Part shown: positions 7,992 to 15,781 of the stretch, in pieces | Layout of the letters: each line of letters starts with the position of its first letter | Position numbering within the stretch: position 1 is the first letter of the stretch | Assembly (NCBI GenBank): GCA_003533545.1 | Contig: DQEK01000325.1 | Span: 1 to 22,194, forward strand | DNA: 22,194 nucleotides | Reading direction: 5' to 3' | Source: Acidobacteriota bacterium | GTDB lineage: Bacteria; Acidobacteriota; Vicinamibacteria; Vicinamibacterales; UBA8438 | Translations under genes and position numbers: made by a program | The notes under the pieces: generated by a model | Seen by the model: the letters and a program-made list of their open reading frames with translations, nothing else | Told to the model about the DNA's origin: nothing | The model's database searches: none

Positions 7992-8981
7992 GTGCCAGCG
8001 CTCAGGTTATTTGCGCCCGAACACCCCGTCTTGAAACCCTCGCTTGAGACCGGCTACGCCGCAGTTTCCGGATCCACCGGTTTACTAAGCGGCGCCGCGC
8101 TGGGGCTCGCGATCATGTTCAGTCCGGTGGTCCCGGCGGTGAACGCCCAAAGCACCGAGGCGTCGATGTTCGTCAGTGTGCTCGACGAGAGCGGAGCTCC
8201 CGTGCATGGACTGGGCCCAACCGACTTCATCATCGAGGAGGACGGAAACCAGCGCGAAGTACTTCAGGTCAAACCAGCCACTATGCCCATGCAAATAGCG
8301 GTATTGGTGGATACCAGCACAGCCGCGGCATCGACGATACGGGACATCCGGAACGGATTAGTAGCGCTCGTGGACGGTCTGCTGGACGGCAACGAGATTG
8401 CGTTGGTCTCATTCGGAGGCACGCCGCGAATCCTGGTCGAATCGACCCGTCGCCCTGAACGATTGCGTGACGGCATCGGACAGGTCTTCGCCTTCCCCGA
8501 CAGTGCCGCGTATCTTTTAGACGCACTGGTCGAGACCGCCCGTGGGTTCGAGCGTCGGGCCGCGCCTCGGCCGGTGATCGTAGCCATCACGACCGAAGGT
8601 GTCGACTACAGCAACCGTGATGCGAGACAGGTAGTTGAGGCCCTGCGCGATAGCGGGGCCGCCGCGCACACCGTCGTGCTACAGACGCGTTTGAGTGCGC
8701 CCGTGGCTGCAGACACTGGGTTCGGATTCGGAAACGATGGTCGGGAACGCGATCTGGCACTCAATCAGGGCCCGCGCGCGTCCGGCGGACAACGCATCGA
8801 CGTTTTGCTGAGCCCGCGTCTCAGTGACGCCCTTACGGCACTGGTCTCTGTCTTACGCAATCAAAGCGAAGTGGTGTATGCCCGTCCCGCCAGTCTCATC
8901 CCACCCGAGGAAATCTCGGTTCGGGTACGGCAAAACGATTTGACGGTGCGCGGCACCCCTACCAAGCGAACGGAAGACTGA
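7992..8981 (+). CDS. Secreted VWA-domain protein (acidobacterial type) with degraded MIDAS
   Basis: A 329-residue protein with a hydrophobic, signal-like segment at about residues 31-50 ending VPAVNAQ, so probably exported. Residues 57-95 (SMFVSVLDESGAPV, then TDFIIEEDG) match the short beta domain that precedes VWA in proteins described as VWFA-related Acidobacterial domain. The VWA fold begins at about residue 101. Its metal site reads DTSTA (107-111) instead of DxSxS, and the position usually holding the third-loop Asp reads TTEGVDY, so metal binding may be lost. The start is GTG 7992, without a ribosome-binding site. The next ATG (8114) would cut into the signal segment, so it is less likely. 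It directly abuts a second VWA gene. The exact function is unknown. Confidence 0.8.
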   Translation: MPALRLFAPEHPVLKPSLETGYAAVSGSTGLLSGAALGLAIMFSPVVPAVNAQSTEASMFVSVLDESGAPVHGLGPTDFIIEEDGNQREVLQVKPATMPMQIAVLVDTSTAAASTIRDIRNGLVALVDGLLDGNEIALVSFGGTPRILVESTRRPERLRDGIGQVFAFPDSAAYLLDALVETARGFERRAAPRPVIVAITTEGVDYSNRDARQVVEALRDSGAAAHTVVLQTRLSAPVAADTGFGFGNDGRERDLALNQGPRASGGQRIDVLLSPRLSDALTALVSVLRNQSEVVYARPASLIPPEEISVRVRQNDLTVRGTPTKRTED

Positions 8982-9914
8982 ATGCACGGGCCTTTGCGGA
9001 GCCTCACAGTGGCACTCGTGATCAGTAGCGCCGCGACCGCGATCGCCCAGGAACCCGACCAGCCCGCCTTCAGAACCGGCGTAGACCTCGTGGCCCTTAA
9101 CGTCACCGTGACCGATGAAAACGATCGTTATGTTACCGACATCGATGTCGAGGGCTTTCAGCTGTTCGAAGACGGTGCGCAGCAGGAGGTCACCTTCTTC
9201 ACTCGCACCCAGCTGCCAATCGCGTTAGCTCTCTTGATGGACACTAGCGCCAGCATGGCGGATAGGATGTCGACCGCCCAGGAAGCAGCCATCGGATTTG
9301 CCGAGCGACTACGTACCCAGGACCTCGCCAGCATCATCGACTTCGACAGCCGGGTCGACATTCTGCATGAATTTACGAATTCCCTCGACGCACTCACCAG
9401 CGCCATTCGTCAGACATCGGCTGGCGGCTCCACCTCGCTCTACAACGCCATTTACATTTCACTGAAGGAACTCGCCAAGATCGGAGCGGCCGCGACCGCC
9501 GAGGAAGAAATCCGACGTCAAGCGATCGTCATGCTCTCTGACGGAGAAGACACGTCCAGTCTGGTTGGATTCGAAGAAGTTCTCGAGCTGGCCAAACGCT
9601 CCAACACGATCATTTACTCGATCGGCCTGCGATCGCGTGACATCCGCACACGCCGCGGGTTTCGCGAGGCCGACTTCGTACTACGGCAACTGGCGCAGGA
9701 AACCGGCGGACGAACCTTTTTTCCAGAACAAGTGGAGGATTTGCCGAAAATCTATCAGCGGATCTCAGACGAGCTGTCGAGTCAGTACACCCTAGGGTAC
9801 GTCTCAAAAAATCCTATCCGGGATGGTCGGTGGCGTCGCGTTGTGGTGCGAGTCGATCGTCCGAACGTTGGAGCCCGAACGAAGCAAGGTTACTACGCAC
9901 CGACAATTAACTGA
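8982..9914 (+). CDS. Secreted VWA-domain protein (acidobacterial type) with intact MIDAS
   Basis: A 310-residue protein with a typical signal peptide (residues 1-22, MHGPLRSLTVALVISSAATA then IAQ). The N-terminal module FRTGVDLVALNVTVTDENDR, followed by FQLFEDGAQQEV, is the hallmark of the VWFA-related Acidobacterial family. The VWA domain has a complete metal-ion-dependent adhesion site: DTSAS at 87-91, Thr151 in GGSTSLYNAIY, and Asp187 in LSDGEDTS. The C-terminus (QYTLGYVSKNP, then GYYAPTIN) also fits that family. ATG 8982 follows the stop of the upstream gene without a gap (TGAATG), so the two are translationally coupled and probably work together outside the cytoplasm, perhaps in adhesion or complex assembly. 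The ligand is unknown. Confidence 0.85.
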   Translation: MHGPLRSLTVALVISSAATAIAQEPDQPAFRTGVDLVALNVTVTDENDRYVTDIDVEGFQLFEDGAQQEVTFFTRTQLPIALALLMDTSASMADRMSTAQEAAIGFAERLRTQDLASIIDFDSRVDILHEFTNSLDALTSAIRQTSAGGSTSLYNAIYISLKELAKIGAAATAEEEIRRQAIVMLSDGEDTSSLVGFEEVLELAKRSNTIIYSIGLRSRDIRTRRGFREADFVLRQLAQETGGRTFFPEQVEDLPKIYQRISDELSSQYTLGYVSKNPIRDGRWRRVVVRVDRPNVGARTKQGYYAPTIN

Positions 9915-9939
9915 TCGGTGCTCGAAACCCCGGCGCGGC

Positions 9940-9983
9940 AGTCCACCCGAAGAGCGGACTTCTGACACGAGACACTCCAGAAG
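9940..9983 (+). other. Two adjoining hairpins before the haem operon
   Basis: AGTCC/GGACT (9940-9960) and CTTCTG/CAGAAG (9959-9983) can each form a short stem. They share two bases, so only one can form fully. They lie in the 84-base gap between the second VWA gene and the CcsA-like gene. There is no T-run, so neither is a clear intrinsic terminator. No convincing promoter was found in this gap. Confidence 0.25.
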
Positions 9984-9998
9984 CCACAAGGAAGACCG

Positions 9999-10823
9999 AT
10001 GAACTTATTCCCTTTGCTGCCTTACACCGTCGCTGGTATCGCCTATGGGATCCACTTTTGTCGGCGCAGCCTTCAAATCGGCCGCCTGGCCACGACCACC
10101 CTAGCCGCCGCGGCCCTCATCCACACCTTCGTCATTGGCATGCAAACCGTCCAGGTGGGTCATTTGCCGTTCGCCGGCACCGAAGCCGTTATTTCCGCCT
10201 TTGTGTGGCTACTCGCGGTGGCGTACCTCTACACCGAGGTCACCACAGACGAACGAGCCATGGGCGTGTTCATCGTGCCTCTCCTAGTCGTCCTACAGGG
10301 CGTATCGGCCCTCGGAGACAGGGTCATAGAGCCGGCGGCACCGGTGCTCGACAGTCCGTGGTTTGCCGTGCACGTCCTATCGCTGCTGTTCGCTTATGCC
10401 GGGTTCGCGTTGGCGTGTGTGGTGGGCATTACCTACGTGCTGCTCTTCCGAGAGTTGAAATCAAAGCAACTCGGCTTCTTTGCCGAACGGCTACCGTCGC
10501 TTCAGGTGCTGGACAAAATGAACGGACGTGCGGTCGGTGTGGGCTGGCTATTCCTGACCGCTGGCCTCGTGGTGGGTGCGGTCTGGTTATTTCAGCTTCA
10601 ACCCGACAGCGTCGACCCGCGCGTCCGCGCAATGTCGTTCTTCGATCCAAAGATCTCGGTCGTCCTGCTGAGCTGGGGTGTGTATTCCTTCGAGCTCTAC
10701 GCCCGTCGCTCTATTGGGTGGAGTGGAAAACGTGCGGCCTGGCTATCCGCACTGGGGTTTTCGATCGTGCTGCTTAACCTAGTCCCTGTGGGCTACTTCC
10801 TAACGGAGAGTCACAACTTCTAG
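9999..10823 (+). CDS. CcsA/HemX-like integral membrane protein
   Basis: A 274-residue protein with about eight membrane segments and the layout of the cytochrome c assembly (CcsA/HemX) family. Matches include the GHLPFAGTEAVISAFVWLL segment (about 48-66), SPWFAVHVLSLLFAYAGFALA with its membrane His (about 119-139), and the C-terminal FFDPKISVVLLSWGVYSFELYARR and GWSGKRAAWLSALGF. In the related CcsA proteins the DPK motif is preceded by Trp; here it is Phe. No full tryptophan-rich haem-handling motif is seen. Genes of this type placed just before hemA are usually called hemX and are thought to influence glutamyl-tRNA reductase level or haem handling. The start ATG 9999 has a good GGAAG seven bases upstream. 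HemX is favoured over a true c-type cytochrome maturase because of context. Confidence 0.8.
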   Translation: MNLFPLLPYTVAGIAYGIHFCRRSLQIGRLATTTLAAAALIHTFVIGMQTVQVGHLPFAGTEAVISAFVWLLAVAYLYTEVTTDERAMGVFIVPLLVVLQGVSALGDRVIEPAAPVLDSPWFAVHVLSLLFAYAGFALACVVGITYVLLFRELKSKQLGFFAERLPSLQVLDKMNGRAVGVGWLFLTAGLVVGAVWLFQLQPDSVDPRVRAMSFFDPKISVVLLSWGVYSFELYARRSIGWSGKRAAWLSALGFSIVLLNLVPVGYFLTESHNF

Positions 10824-10872
10824 CGAGCCATGCTCGACAGGCACGGGACCGCCGCGCCTAAGAATCGACAGG
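10824..10872 (+). repeat. Short hairpin and direct repeat in the hemX-hemA gap
   Basis: The 88-base gap after the CcsA-like gene starts with a tight CGAGC-cat-GCTCG hairpin (10824-10836). It also contains two copies of TCGACAGG (10834-10841 and 10865-10872). There is no recognisable promoter or T-run. These may be mRNA structures influencing hemA translation; hemA itself lacks a clear ribosome-binding site. Confidence 0.25.
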
Positions 10873-10911
10873 TCGAGCACACCCGGAGCCAGAACCTGCG
10901 CATCGCATCCC

Positions 10912-12258
10912 ATGGATCTCCTGCTGCTTGGCGTAAGCCATCACTCGGCGCCGGTCGACCTGAGGGAACGCGTTGATTTCTCGAAACGCGGTGTGGTGCA
11001 GGCGTTGCAGGAGCTTGCCATCTCCTCGGCTCCAACCGAAGCCGTGATACTGACCACGTGTAACCGGGCCGAAATCTACGTCGTCTGCGAGAATCTTGAA
11101 ACCACCCGCGCAGACCTCACCCGGTTCATGAGCCGGTTCCACGGCGTCCCTGAGGAGGAATTACATCCGCACCTCTACTCACTGTCTGGTTCAAAGGTCG
11201 CGCGGCATCTGTTTCGTGTGGCCGCCGGGCTCGACTCCTTGGTGATCGGAGAGCCGCAAATCTTCGGGCAGGTCAAGGAAGCCTACGCGGTTGCATCTGA
11301 GCAGCAGCACACAGGCACGCTGCTGAACAAGCTCTTCTCTTGGTCGTTTGCCGCAGGGAAACGCGTGCGCGCAGAGACCGGTTTGGGCGAGGGTGCCGTC
11401 TCCGTTGCCTACGCGGCTATCTCCCTAGCTCGGAAAATCTTCGGCCGCTTGAAAGAGCGCACGGTACTCGTCGTCGGCGCGGGAGAAATGGCCGAATTAA
11501 CGGCAACACACCTACAGTCGCAGCAGGTGCAGCGAATCGCTGTAAGCAGCCGTACGCTGACGCGGGCCGATGCACTTGCACGAAAGGTCGGAGGCACAGC
11601 CGTGGCGTGGTCGGCTGTGGACGACGAACTTTTGCGTGCCGACATCGTGGTGACGGCGACTGGGGCTTCGACGCCGCTGCTCAGCGCCTCCACCATCGAC
11701 CGCGTCATGCGCGCCCGCCGAAACCGACCTCTGTTCATCGTAGACATCGGGCTGCCGAGAGACGTGGACCCGGCTGCCGGTGAATTGGAACAGGTCTTTC
11801 TCTACAACATCGACGACCTTCGAACGATCATCAGCGAAAACCTTGCCAGACGCGAAGAACAGACTGCACTCGCAGAAACCATGATCTGCGACGAAGTTGA
11901 GAACTTTGCTGCGTGGCAACGCTCCCGAGGCACCATTCCTGCCGTGGTCGCGCTCCGCCGCCGATTCGAGGAAGTTCGAAAATCGGAACTTGAGCGCCTC
12001 GCCCCCAAATTGACCGGCCTGACCCCCGAGGCTAAAGCGCGAGTCGAGGAGGTCACGCGACTCCTCGTTCACAAGCTACTCATGACGCCGACTGAACGGT
12101 TGAAAACGGTTAATGACGAAGCAGCCGCTGCACGATATGCCGAAACAATCAGTCAACTATTCAGCCTAGACGACCCCGCCCAGACCGAAGAACCTCATTC
12201 GACGGAACCTGGGAACGAGGTGTCATCGTCGACGTCCAAGGCCCCGGTGACTTCGTGA
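10912..12258 (+). CDS. hemA: Glutamyl-tRNA reductase
   Basis: HemA reduces glutamyl-tRNA(Glu) to glutamate-1-semialdehyde with NADPH, the committed step of C5-type tetrapyrrole synthesis in the cytoplasm. The N-terminus MDLLLLGVSHHSAPVDLRER is typical and fixes the start at ATG 10912. The catalytic Cys50 lies in ILTTCNRAEIYV. GLDSLVIGEPQIFGQVKEAY follows at about residue 105, then the NADPH-binding VVGAGEMAELTATHL (about 187-201) and VDIGLPRDVDP. The last ~150 residues form the helical dimerisation domain. A polar Ser/Thr/Glu-rich tail of about 30 residues is extra and not conserved. The stop overlaps the hemC start by four bases (GTGA). The semialdehyde aminotransferase gene hemL is not in the window. 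Confidence 0.97.
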   Translation: MDLLLLGVSHHSAPVDLRERVDFSKRGVVQALQELAISSAPTEAVILTTCNRAEIYVVCENLETTRADLTRFMSRFHGVPEEELHPHLYSLSGSKVARHLFRVAAGLDSLVIGEPQIFGQVKEAYAVASEQQHTGTLLNKLFSWSFAAGKRVRAETGLGEGAVSVAYAAISLARKIFGRLKERTVLVVGAGEMAELTATHLQSQQVQRIAVSSRTLTRADALARKVGGTAVAWSAVDDELLRADIVVTATGASTPLLSASTIDRVMRARRNRPLFIVDIGLPRDVDPAAGELEQVFLYNIDDLRTIISENLARREEQTALAETMICDEVENFAAWQRSRGTIPAVVALRRRFEEVRKSELERLAPKLTGLTPEAKARVEEVTRLLVHKLLMTPTERLKTVNDEAAAARYAETISQLFSLDDPAQTEEPHSTEPGNEVSSSTSKAPVTS

Positions 12259-13229
12259 CGGTGCTTAACCTCGGTACACGTGGGAGCGCGTTGGCGCTCT
12301 GGCAGGCACACCAAGTGGCGGCCGAGATCCGAACGCGCAGCGACTATGACTGCGAACTGGTGATTATCAAGACCACGGGTGATCGGCTCGCAGATGCCTC
12401 GCTATCAACCGTGGGCGGAAAAAACGTCTTCGTCAAGGAAATCGAACAGGCGCTGGTCGACGGGAGGATCGACCTGGCCGTTCACAGCGCCAAGGACATG
12501 CCTGCAGACCTACCGGACGGACTAGCAATTCCGGCCGTTTTGCCGAGGGATGACGCGCGCGACGCGGTGATATTGCCAGCCGACGCAGCCGAGCCTCTTG
12601 ACGATTCGCCAGGCGCGTTGGGGCATGCGTTGGGAGCGGAGCCACGCGTCGGCAGCGGCAGCGTCCGCCGAGTCGCGCAGCTGAGTCGGATGTGGCCAAC
12701 GGCGCAGTTCCGACTCGTCCGAGGGAACGTCGGCACCCGACTGAGTAAGCTGGACCGTGGCAACTACGACGTTTTGATCCTCGCGGCCGCCGGTCTCAGA
12801 CGCCTTGGACACGCGGACCGTATTTCGGCCTACATTAGGGTCGATGACTGCGTACCGGCGCCAGGACAAGGCATCATTGCGATCGAGACTCGCGCCGATG
12901 ATCAAAGGGCCATCGCCGCCGTGACTCCAATCAACGACCTCGAGACAGCGGCCGCCTTGACCGCCGAGCGGGCCGTCGTGAGGACCCTGGGTGGCGGGTG
13001 CCAAGTGCCCATTGGGGCGTTCGCCGAGGCCAGCGACAGCCGCCTGGCCCTGCGCGCCATCGTTGCTTCACTCGACGGCTCTCGGTTGCTGCGACGCGAG
13101 GCGACACGACCGCTCGACGACGCCTGTGCCCTCGGCGTCGCGACGGCAGAAGGTCTACTGGAGGACGGTGCCGGCCCATTATTGGACCTCGCGCGGGCGA
13201 GCCACGGAGACGCCCTCGACACGCAATGA
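12255..13229 (+). CDS. hemC: Porphobilinogen deaminase (hydroxymethylbilane synthase)
   Basis: HemC joins four porphobilinogen molecules into hydroxymethylbilane. The 324-residue protein opens with LNLGTRGSALALWQAHQVA. It carries HSAKDMPADLPDGL with the catalytic Asp81, GSGSVRRVAQL, RGNVGTRLSKLDRGNYD and APGQGIIAIE. GGGCQVPIGAFAE holds Cys249, which binds the dipyrromethane cofactor. Every expected motif is present. The start is GTG 12255, overlapping the hemA stop; a second GTG two codons later (12261) is possible. Its own stop overlaps the next start as ATGA, so hemA-hemC-cobA/hemD-hemB are translationally coupled. Confidence 0.97.
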   Translation: MTVLNLGTRGSALALWQAHQVAAEIRTRSDYDCELVIIKTTGDRLADASLSTVGGKNVFVKEIEQALVDGRIDLAVHSAKDMPADLPDGLAIPAVLPRDDARDAVILPADAAEPLDDSPGALGHALGAEPRVGSGSVRRVAQLSRMWPTAQFRLVRGNVGTRLSKLDRGNYDVLILAAAGLRRLGHADRISAYIRVDDCVPAPGQGIIAIETRADDQRAIAAVTPINDLETAAALTAERAVVRTLGGGCQVPIGAFAEASDSRLALRAIVASLDGSRLLRREATRPLDDACALGVATAEGLLEDGAGPLLDLARASHGDALDTQ

Positions 13230-14779
13230 ACGACGCGCGGATTTTTCTCATTGGCGCCGGCCCGGGCGATCCGTCGCTGCTGACCGTGAAGGGACACCAG
13301 TATCTAACAACGGCCGACGTTATCGTCTATGACCACCTGGTACACCAACGCATGCTGAGTCTGGCACGTCCGGACGCAGAAACCATCGACGTGGGCGCGG
13401 CAACACCGCGCCCGCTTGACCAAGACGCCATCTGTTTGCTGTTGGCAGAGAAAGCACGCGAAGGCAAGACCGTGGCGCGCTTAAAATGGGGCGACCCGTT
13501 TGTGTTCGGCGGTGGCGGCAAGGAAGCCCTTTTCCTCCACGAACAGGGGGTGCCGTTTGAGGTCGTCCCGGGCATCCTGCCTGGAATCGGCGGTCCGACC
13601 TTTGCCGGTATCCCTGTCACTTATCCGGACGCGGGTGACACTTTGACGTTCGTGCGGGGACATGAGGGGGAGACCAGCACCCCACCGAAGGTGGCATGGA
13701 ACCATCTGGCACAAGTGCCTGGCACCATTGTCTCCTACGGGGCTGGACCCCAGCTGGCAGCAATGGTCAAGGCCCTGCGCCGTCACGGGCGACCGGCGAC
13801 GGAACCCGCAGCGCTCGTCTACCGAGGTACCTTGCCAACCCAACACACCGTCCAGGGAACGCTGGACGAGATAGAGGAACTTGTCAGCCAACCTGATCAC
13901 GCCGAAGGCGCGATCCTCGTCGTCGGACGAGTTGCCGGACTCAGAGAGCACCTCCGCTGGTTTGATACACGCCCCCTGTTCGGTCGGCGGGTCGTGGTAA
14001 CGCGTCCACGGGCACAAGCGACCGAGTTAATCAGCCGTCTCGAACAGCGTGGCGCGAACGCCATCGAAGTGCCAACCATCCAGATATTACCGCCAGAGGA
14101 TCCCACGCCCCTAAACGAGGCCTGCGGGCGGGTCGAGTCGTTCGACTGGATCGTGTTCACCAGTGCCAACGCGGTGTCTTACTTCATGCAATGCCTGCTG
14201 GCCGGCACCAACGATGTGCGCGCGTTAAAGGGCGTTCGTCTCTGCACCGTAGGCCCGGTAACGGCCGAGGCGCTTTCAGGGTACGGCTTAAGAATCGATC
14301 TAGTTCCAGACAAAGGACGCTCTGAGGGGATTATTCAAGCGATGTGTCGCGACCGCGATGTGACTGGCTCCAAGATATTGCTGCCACGGGGTAACCTTGC
14401 ACTCGACCTGCTTCCGTCGAAGCTGCAACAGGCCGGCGCCCGAGTCACCACCGTGATTGCGTACCGGACGGCCCCGGTGAACCTTGAAGCAGGCGGCCCC
14501 GATATCTACCGTCTGCTACTTGAGCGGCAAGTTGACATCGTGACGTTCACTAGCGGTTCCAGCGTCAAAAACTTCACTCGAGCGCTCGGCGAGGAACAGG
14601 CTGTCGATCTTCTTGCGGGCGTCGATGTCGCCTGCATCGGCCCGGTGACGGCTGACATCGCCGACCAACTGGGCATCAAGACAACCATCATGCCATCAGT
14701 GTCGACGGTGCCGAGCCTGGTGGATGCCATCGTGGCACATACCCAGTCACAGGCAACTCGCACAGAGGACCGACGATGA
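13226..14779 (+). CDS. cobA-hemD: Fused uroporphyrinogen-III C-methyltransferase / uroporphyrinogen-III synthase
   Basis: A 517-residue two-domain protein. Residues 1-245 are a SAM-dependent methyltransferase of the CobA/SUMT type: FLIGAGPGDPSLLTVKG at the start, YDHLV near 35, GDPFVFGGGG near 89, and AGIPVTYPDAG near 127. This half would turn uroporphyrinogen III into precorrin-2 for sirohaem or cobalamin. Residues 250-517 match HemD, which closes and inverts ring D of hydroxymethylbilane: RRVVVTRPRAQATELISRLE, DWIVFTSANAV and FTSGSSVKNF. Some CobA motifs are altered (GGGGKE for GRGGEE; PGILPGIGGP for PGVTSA-type), so its activity is less certain. ATG 13226 overlaps the hemC stop. An in-frame upstream ATG at 12998 lies inside hemC and is rejected. 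No precorrin-2 dehydrogenase is nearby. Confidence 0.9.
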   Translation: MNDARIFLIGAGPGDPSLLTVKGHQYLTTADVIVYDHLVHQRMLSLARPDAETIDVGAATPRPLDQDAICLLLAEKAREGKTVARLKWGDPFVFGGGGKEALFLHEQGVPFEVVPGILPGIGGPTFAGIPVTYPDAGDTLTFVRGHEGETSTPPKVAWNHLAQVPGTIVSYGAGPQLAAMVKALRRHGRPATEPAALVYRGTLPTQHTVQGTLDEIEELVSQPDHAEGAILVVGRVAGLREHLRWFDTRPLFGRRVVVTRPRAQATELISRLEQRGANAIEVPTIQILPPEDPTPLNEACGRVESFDWIVFTSANAVSYFMQCLLAGTNDVRALKGVRLCTVGPVTAEALSGYGLRIDLVPDKGRSEGIIQAMCRDRDVTGSKILLPRGNLALDLLPSKLQQAGARVTTVIAYRTAPVNLEAGGPDIYRLLLERQVDIVTFTSGSSVKNFTRALGEEQAVDLLAGVDVACIGPVTADIADQLGIKTTIMPSVSTVPSLVDAIVAHTQSQATRTEDRR

Positions 14780-15771
14780 CGGATGAACCCCTGGTGCAGG
14801 ACCTTAACCTAACTCAGCGCCCCCGACGCCTCCGCACAACAGCCGGCATGCGGACCCTCGTGCGCGAGACGCGTTTGTCAGCGGAGGCGCTGGTGTATCC
14901 GTTGTTCGTCTGCGAAGGCACCAACATCAGACGAGAAGTGCCCACGATGCCAGGCGTCTTTCAGTTATCTGCCGACGAGGCAGTACGGGAAACGGCGGCG
15001 GCGCAGAAGGACGGGGTGAGCGCCGTACTGTTGTTCGGCATCCCCGCACACAAGGACGAGACCGGCTCGGCTGCGGCCGACGCCAACGCCCCGGTTCAGA
15101 ACACCGTCCGCGCGCTCCGTGAGCACGTCGACGATGTCACTGTCATCACCGATGTCTGTCTATGTGAATACACCTCCCACGGACACTGCGGTGTGCTCGA
15201 CGGTGAGCGTATTCTCAACGACCCCACAGTCCGCCATCTGGTCGACGCGGCGGTCTCTCACGCGGAGGCCGGCGCACACATCGTAGCCCCTTCGGACATG
15301 ATGGACGGCCGCGTGGGCACCATCCGCGCGGAACTCGACGCGCGTGGGTTCGATGATGTCGCCATCATGTCCTATGCCGCCAAGTACTGCTCAGCATTTT
15401 ACGGCCCGTTCCGCGAGGCCGCCGATTCGTCACCCGCATTCGGGGACCGACGAACCCACCAGATGGATCCAGCCAACAGCGACGAGGCATTGCGTGAGGT
15501 GGAACTCGACCTCGACCAAGGAGCGGACATCATCATGGTCAAGCCGGCCATGCCGTACCTAGACGTCATCCAACGCGTGAAAAGCACGTTTCGGCGTCCA
15601 ACCGCCGCCTATCAGGTCAGCGGTGAGTACGCAATGTTAAAGGCGGCGGCCCAACTAGGCTGGCTCAACGAACCCGCGGTAATGCTTGAGAGCCTCACGG
15701 CCATCCGCCGGGCCGGGGCCGACATCATCATTACCTACTACGCACGAGAGGCCGCGCGCCTGCTTCGCTAA
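14776..15771 (+). CDS. hemB: Porphobilinogen synthase (delta-aminolevulinate dehydratase)
   Basis: HemB condenses two 5-aminolevulinate molecules to porphobilinogen. The 331-residue protein has both active-site lysines, Lys203 in MSYAAKYCSAFYGPFREA and Lys256 in IIMVKPAMPYLDV. It also has the cysteine triad that marks the zinc-dependent class, Cys128, Cys130 and Cys138 in DVCLCEYTSHGHCG. The RPRRLR motif near residue 16 and the C-terminal ADIIITYYA are typical. The start ATG 14776 overlaps the stop of the cobA-hemD gene (ATGA). It is the last recognised haem gene here, with the next gene following after only 10 bases. hemE and the later steps are not present. Confidence 0.98.
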   Translation: MTDEPLVQDLNLTQRPRRLRTTAGMRTLVRETRLSAEALVYPLFVCEGTNIRREVPTMPGVFQLSADEAVRETAAAQKDGVSAVLLFGIPAHKDETGSAAADANAPVQNTVRALREHVDDVTVITDVCLCEYTSHGHCGVLDGERILNDPTVRHLVDAAVSHAEAGAHIVAPSDMMDGRVGTIRAELDARGFDDVAIMSYAAKYCSAFYGPFREAADSSPAFGDRRTHQMDPANSDEALREVELDLDQGADIIMVKPAMPYLDVIQRVKSTFRRPTAAYQVSGEYAMLKAAAQLGWLNEPAVMLESLTAIRRAGADIIITYYAREAARLLR

Positions 15772-15781
15772 GGGACACACG

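Noticed and set aside
12998..13225. An N-terminal extension of the cobA-hemD gene from ATG 12998.
   Set aside because: It lies entirely within hemC in another frame, is Arg-rich, and the CobA domain begins right at ATG 13226, which overlaps the hemC stop.
15686..15781. Upstream ATG start for the first TPR transferase.
   Set aside because: It is inside hemB; GTG 15782 has a ribosome-binding sequence and starts just after hemB.
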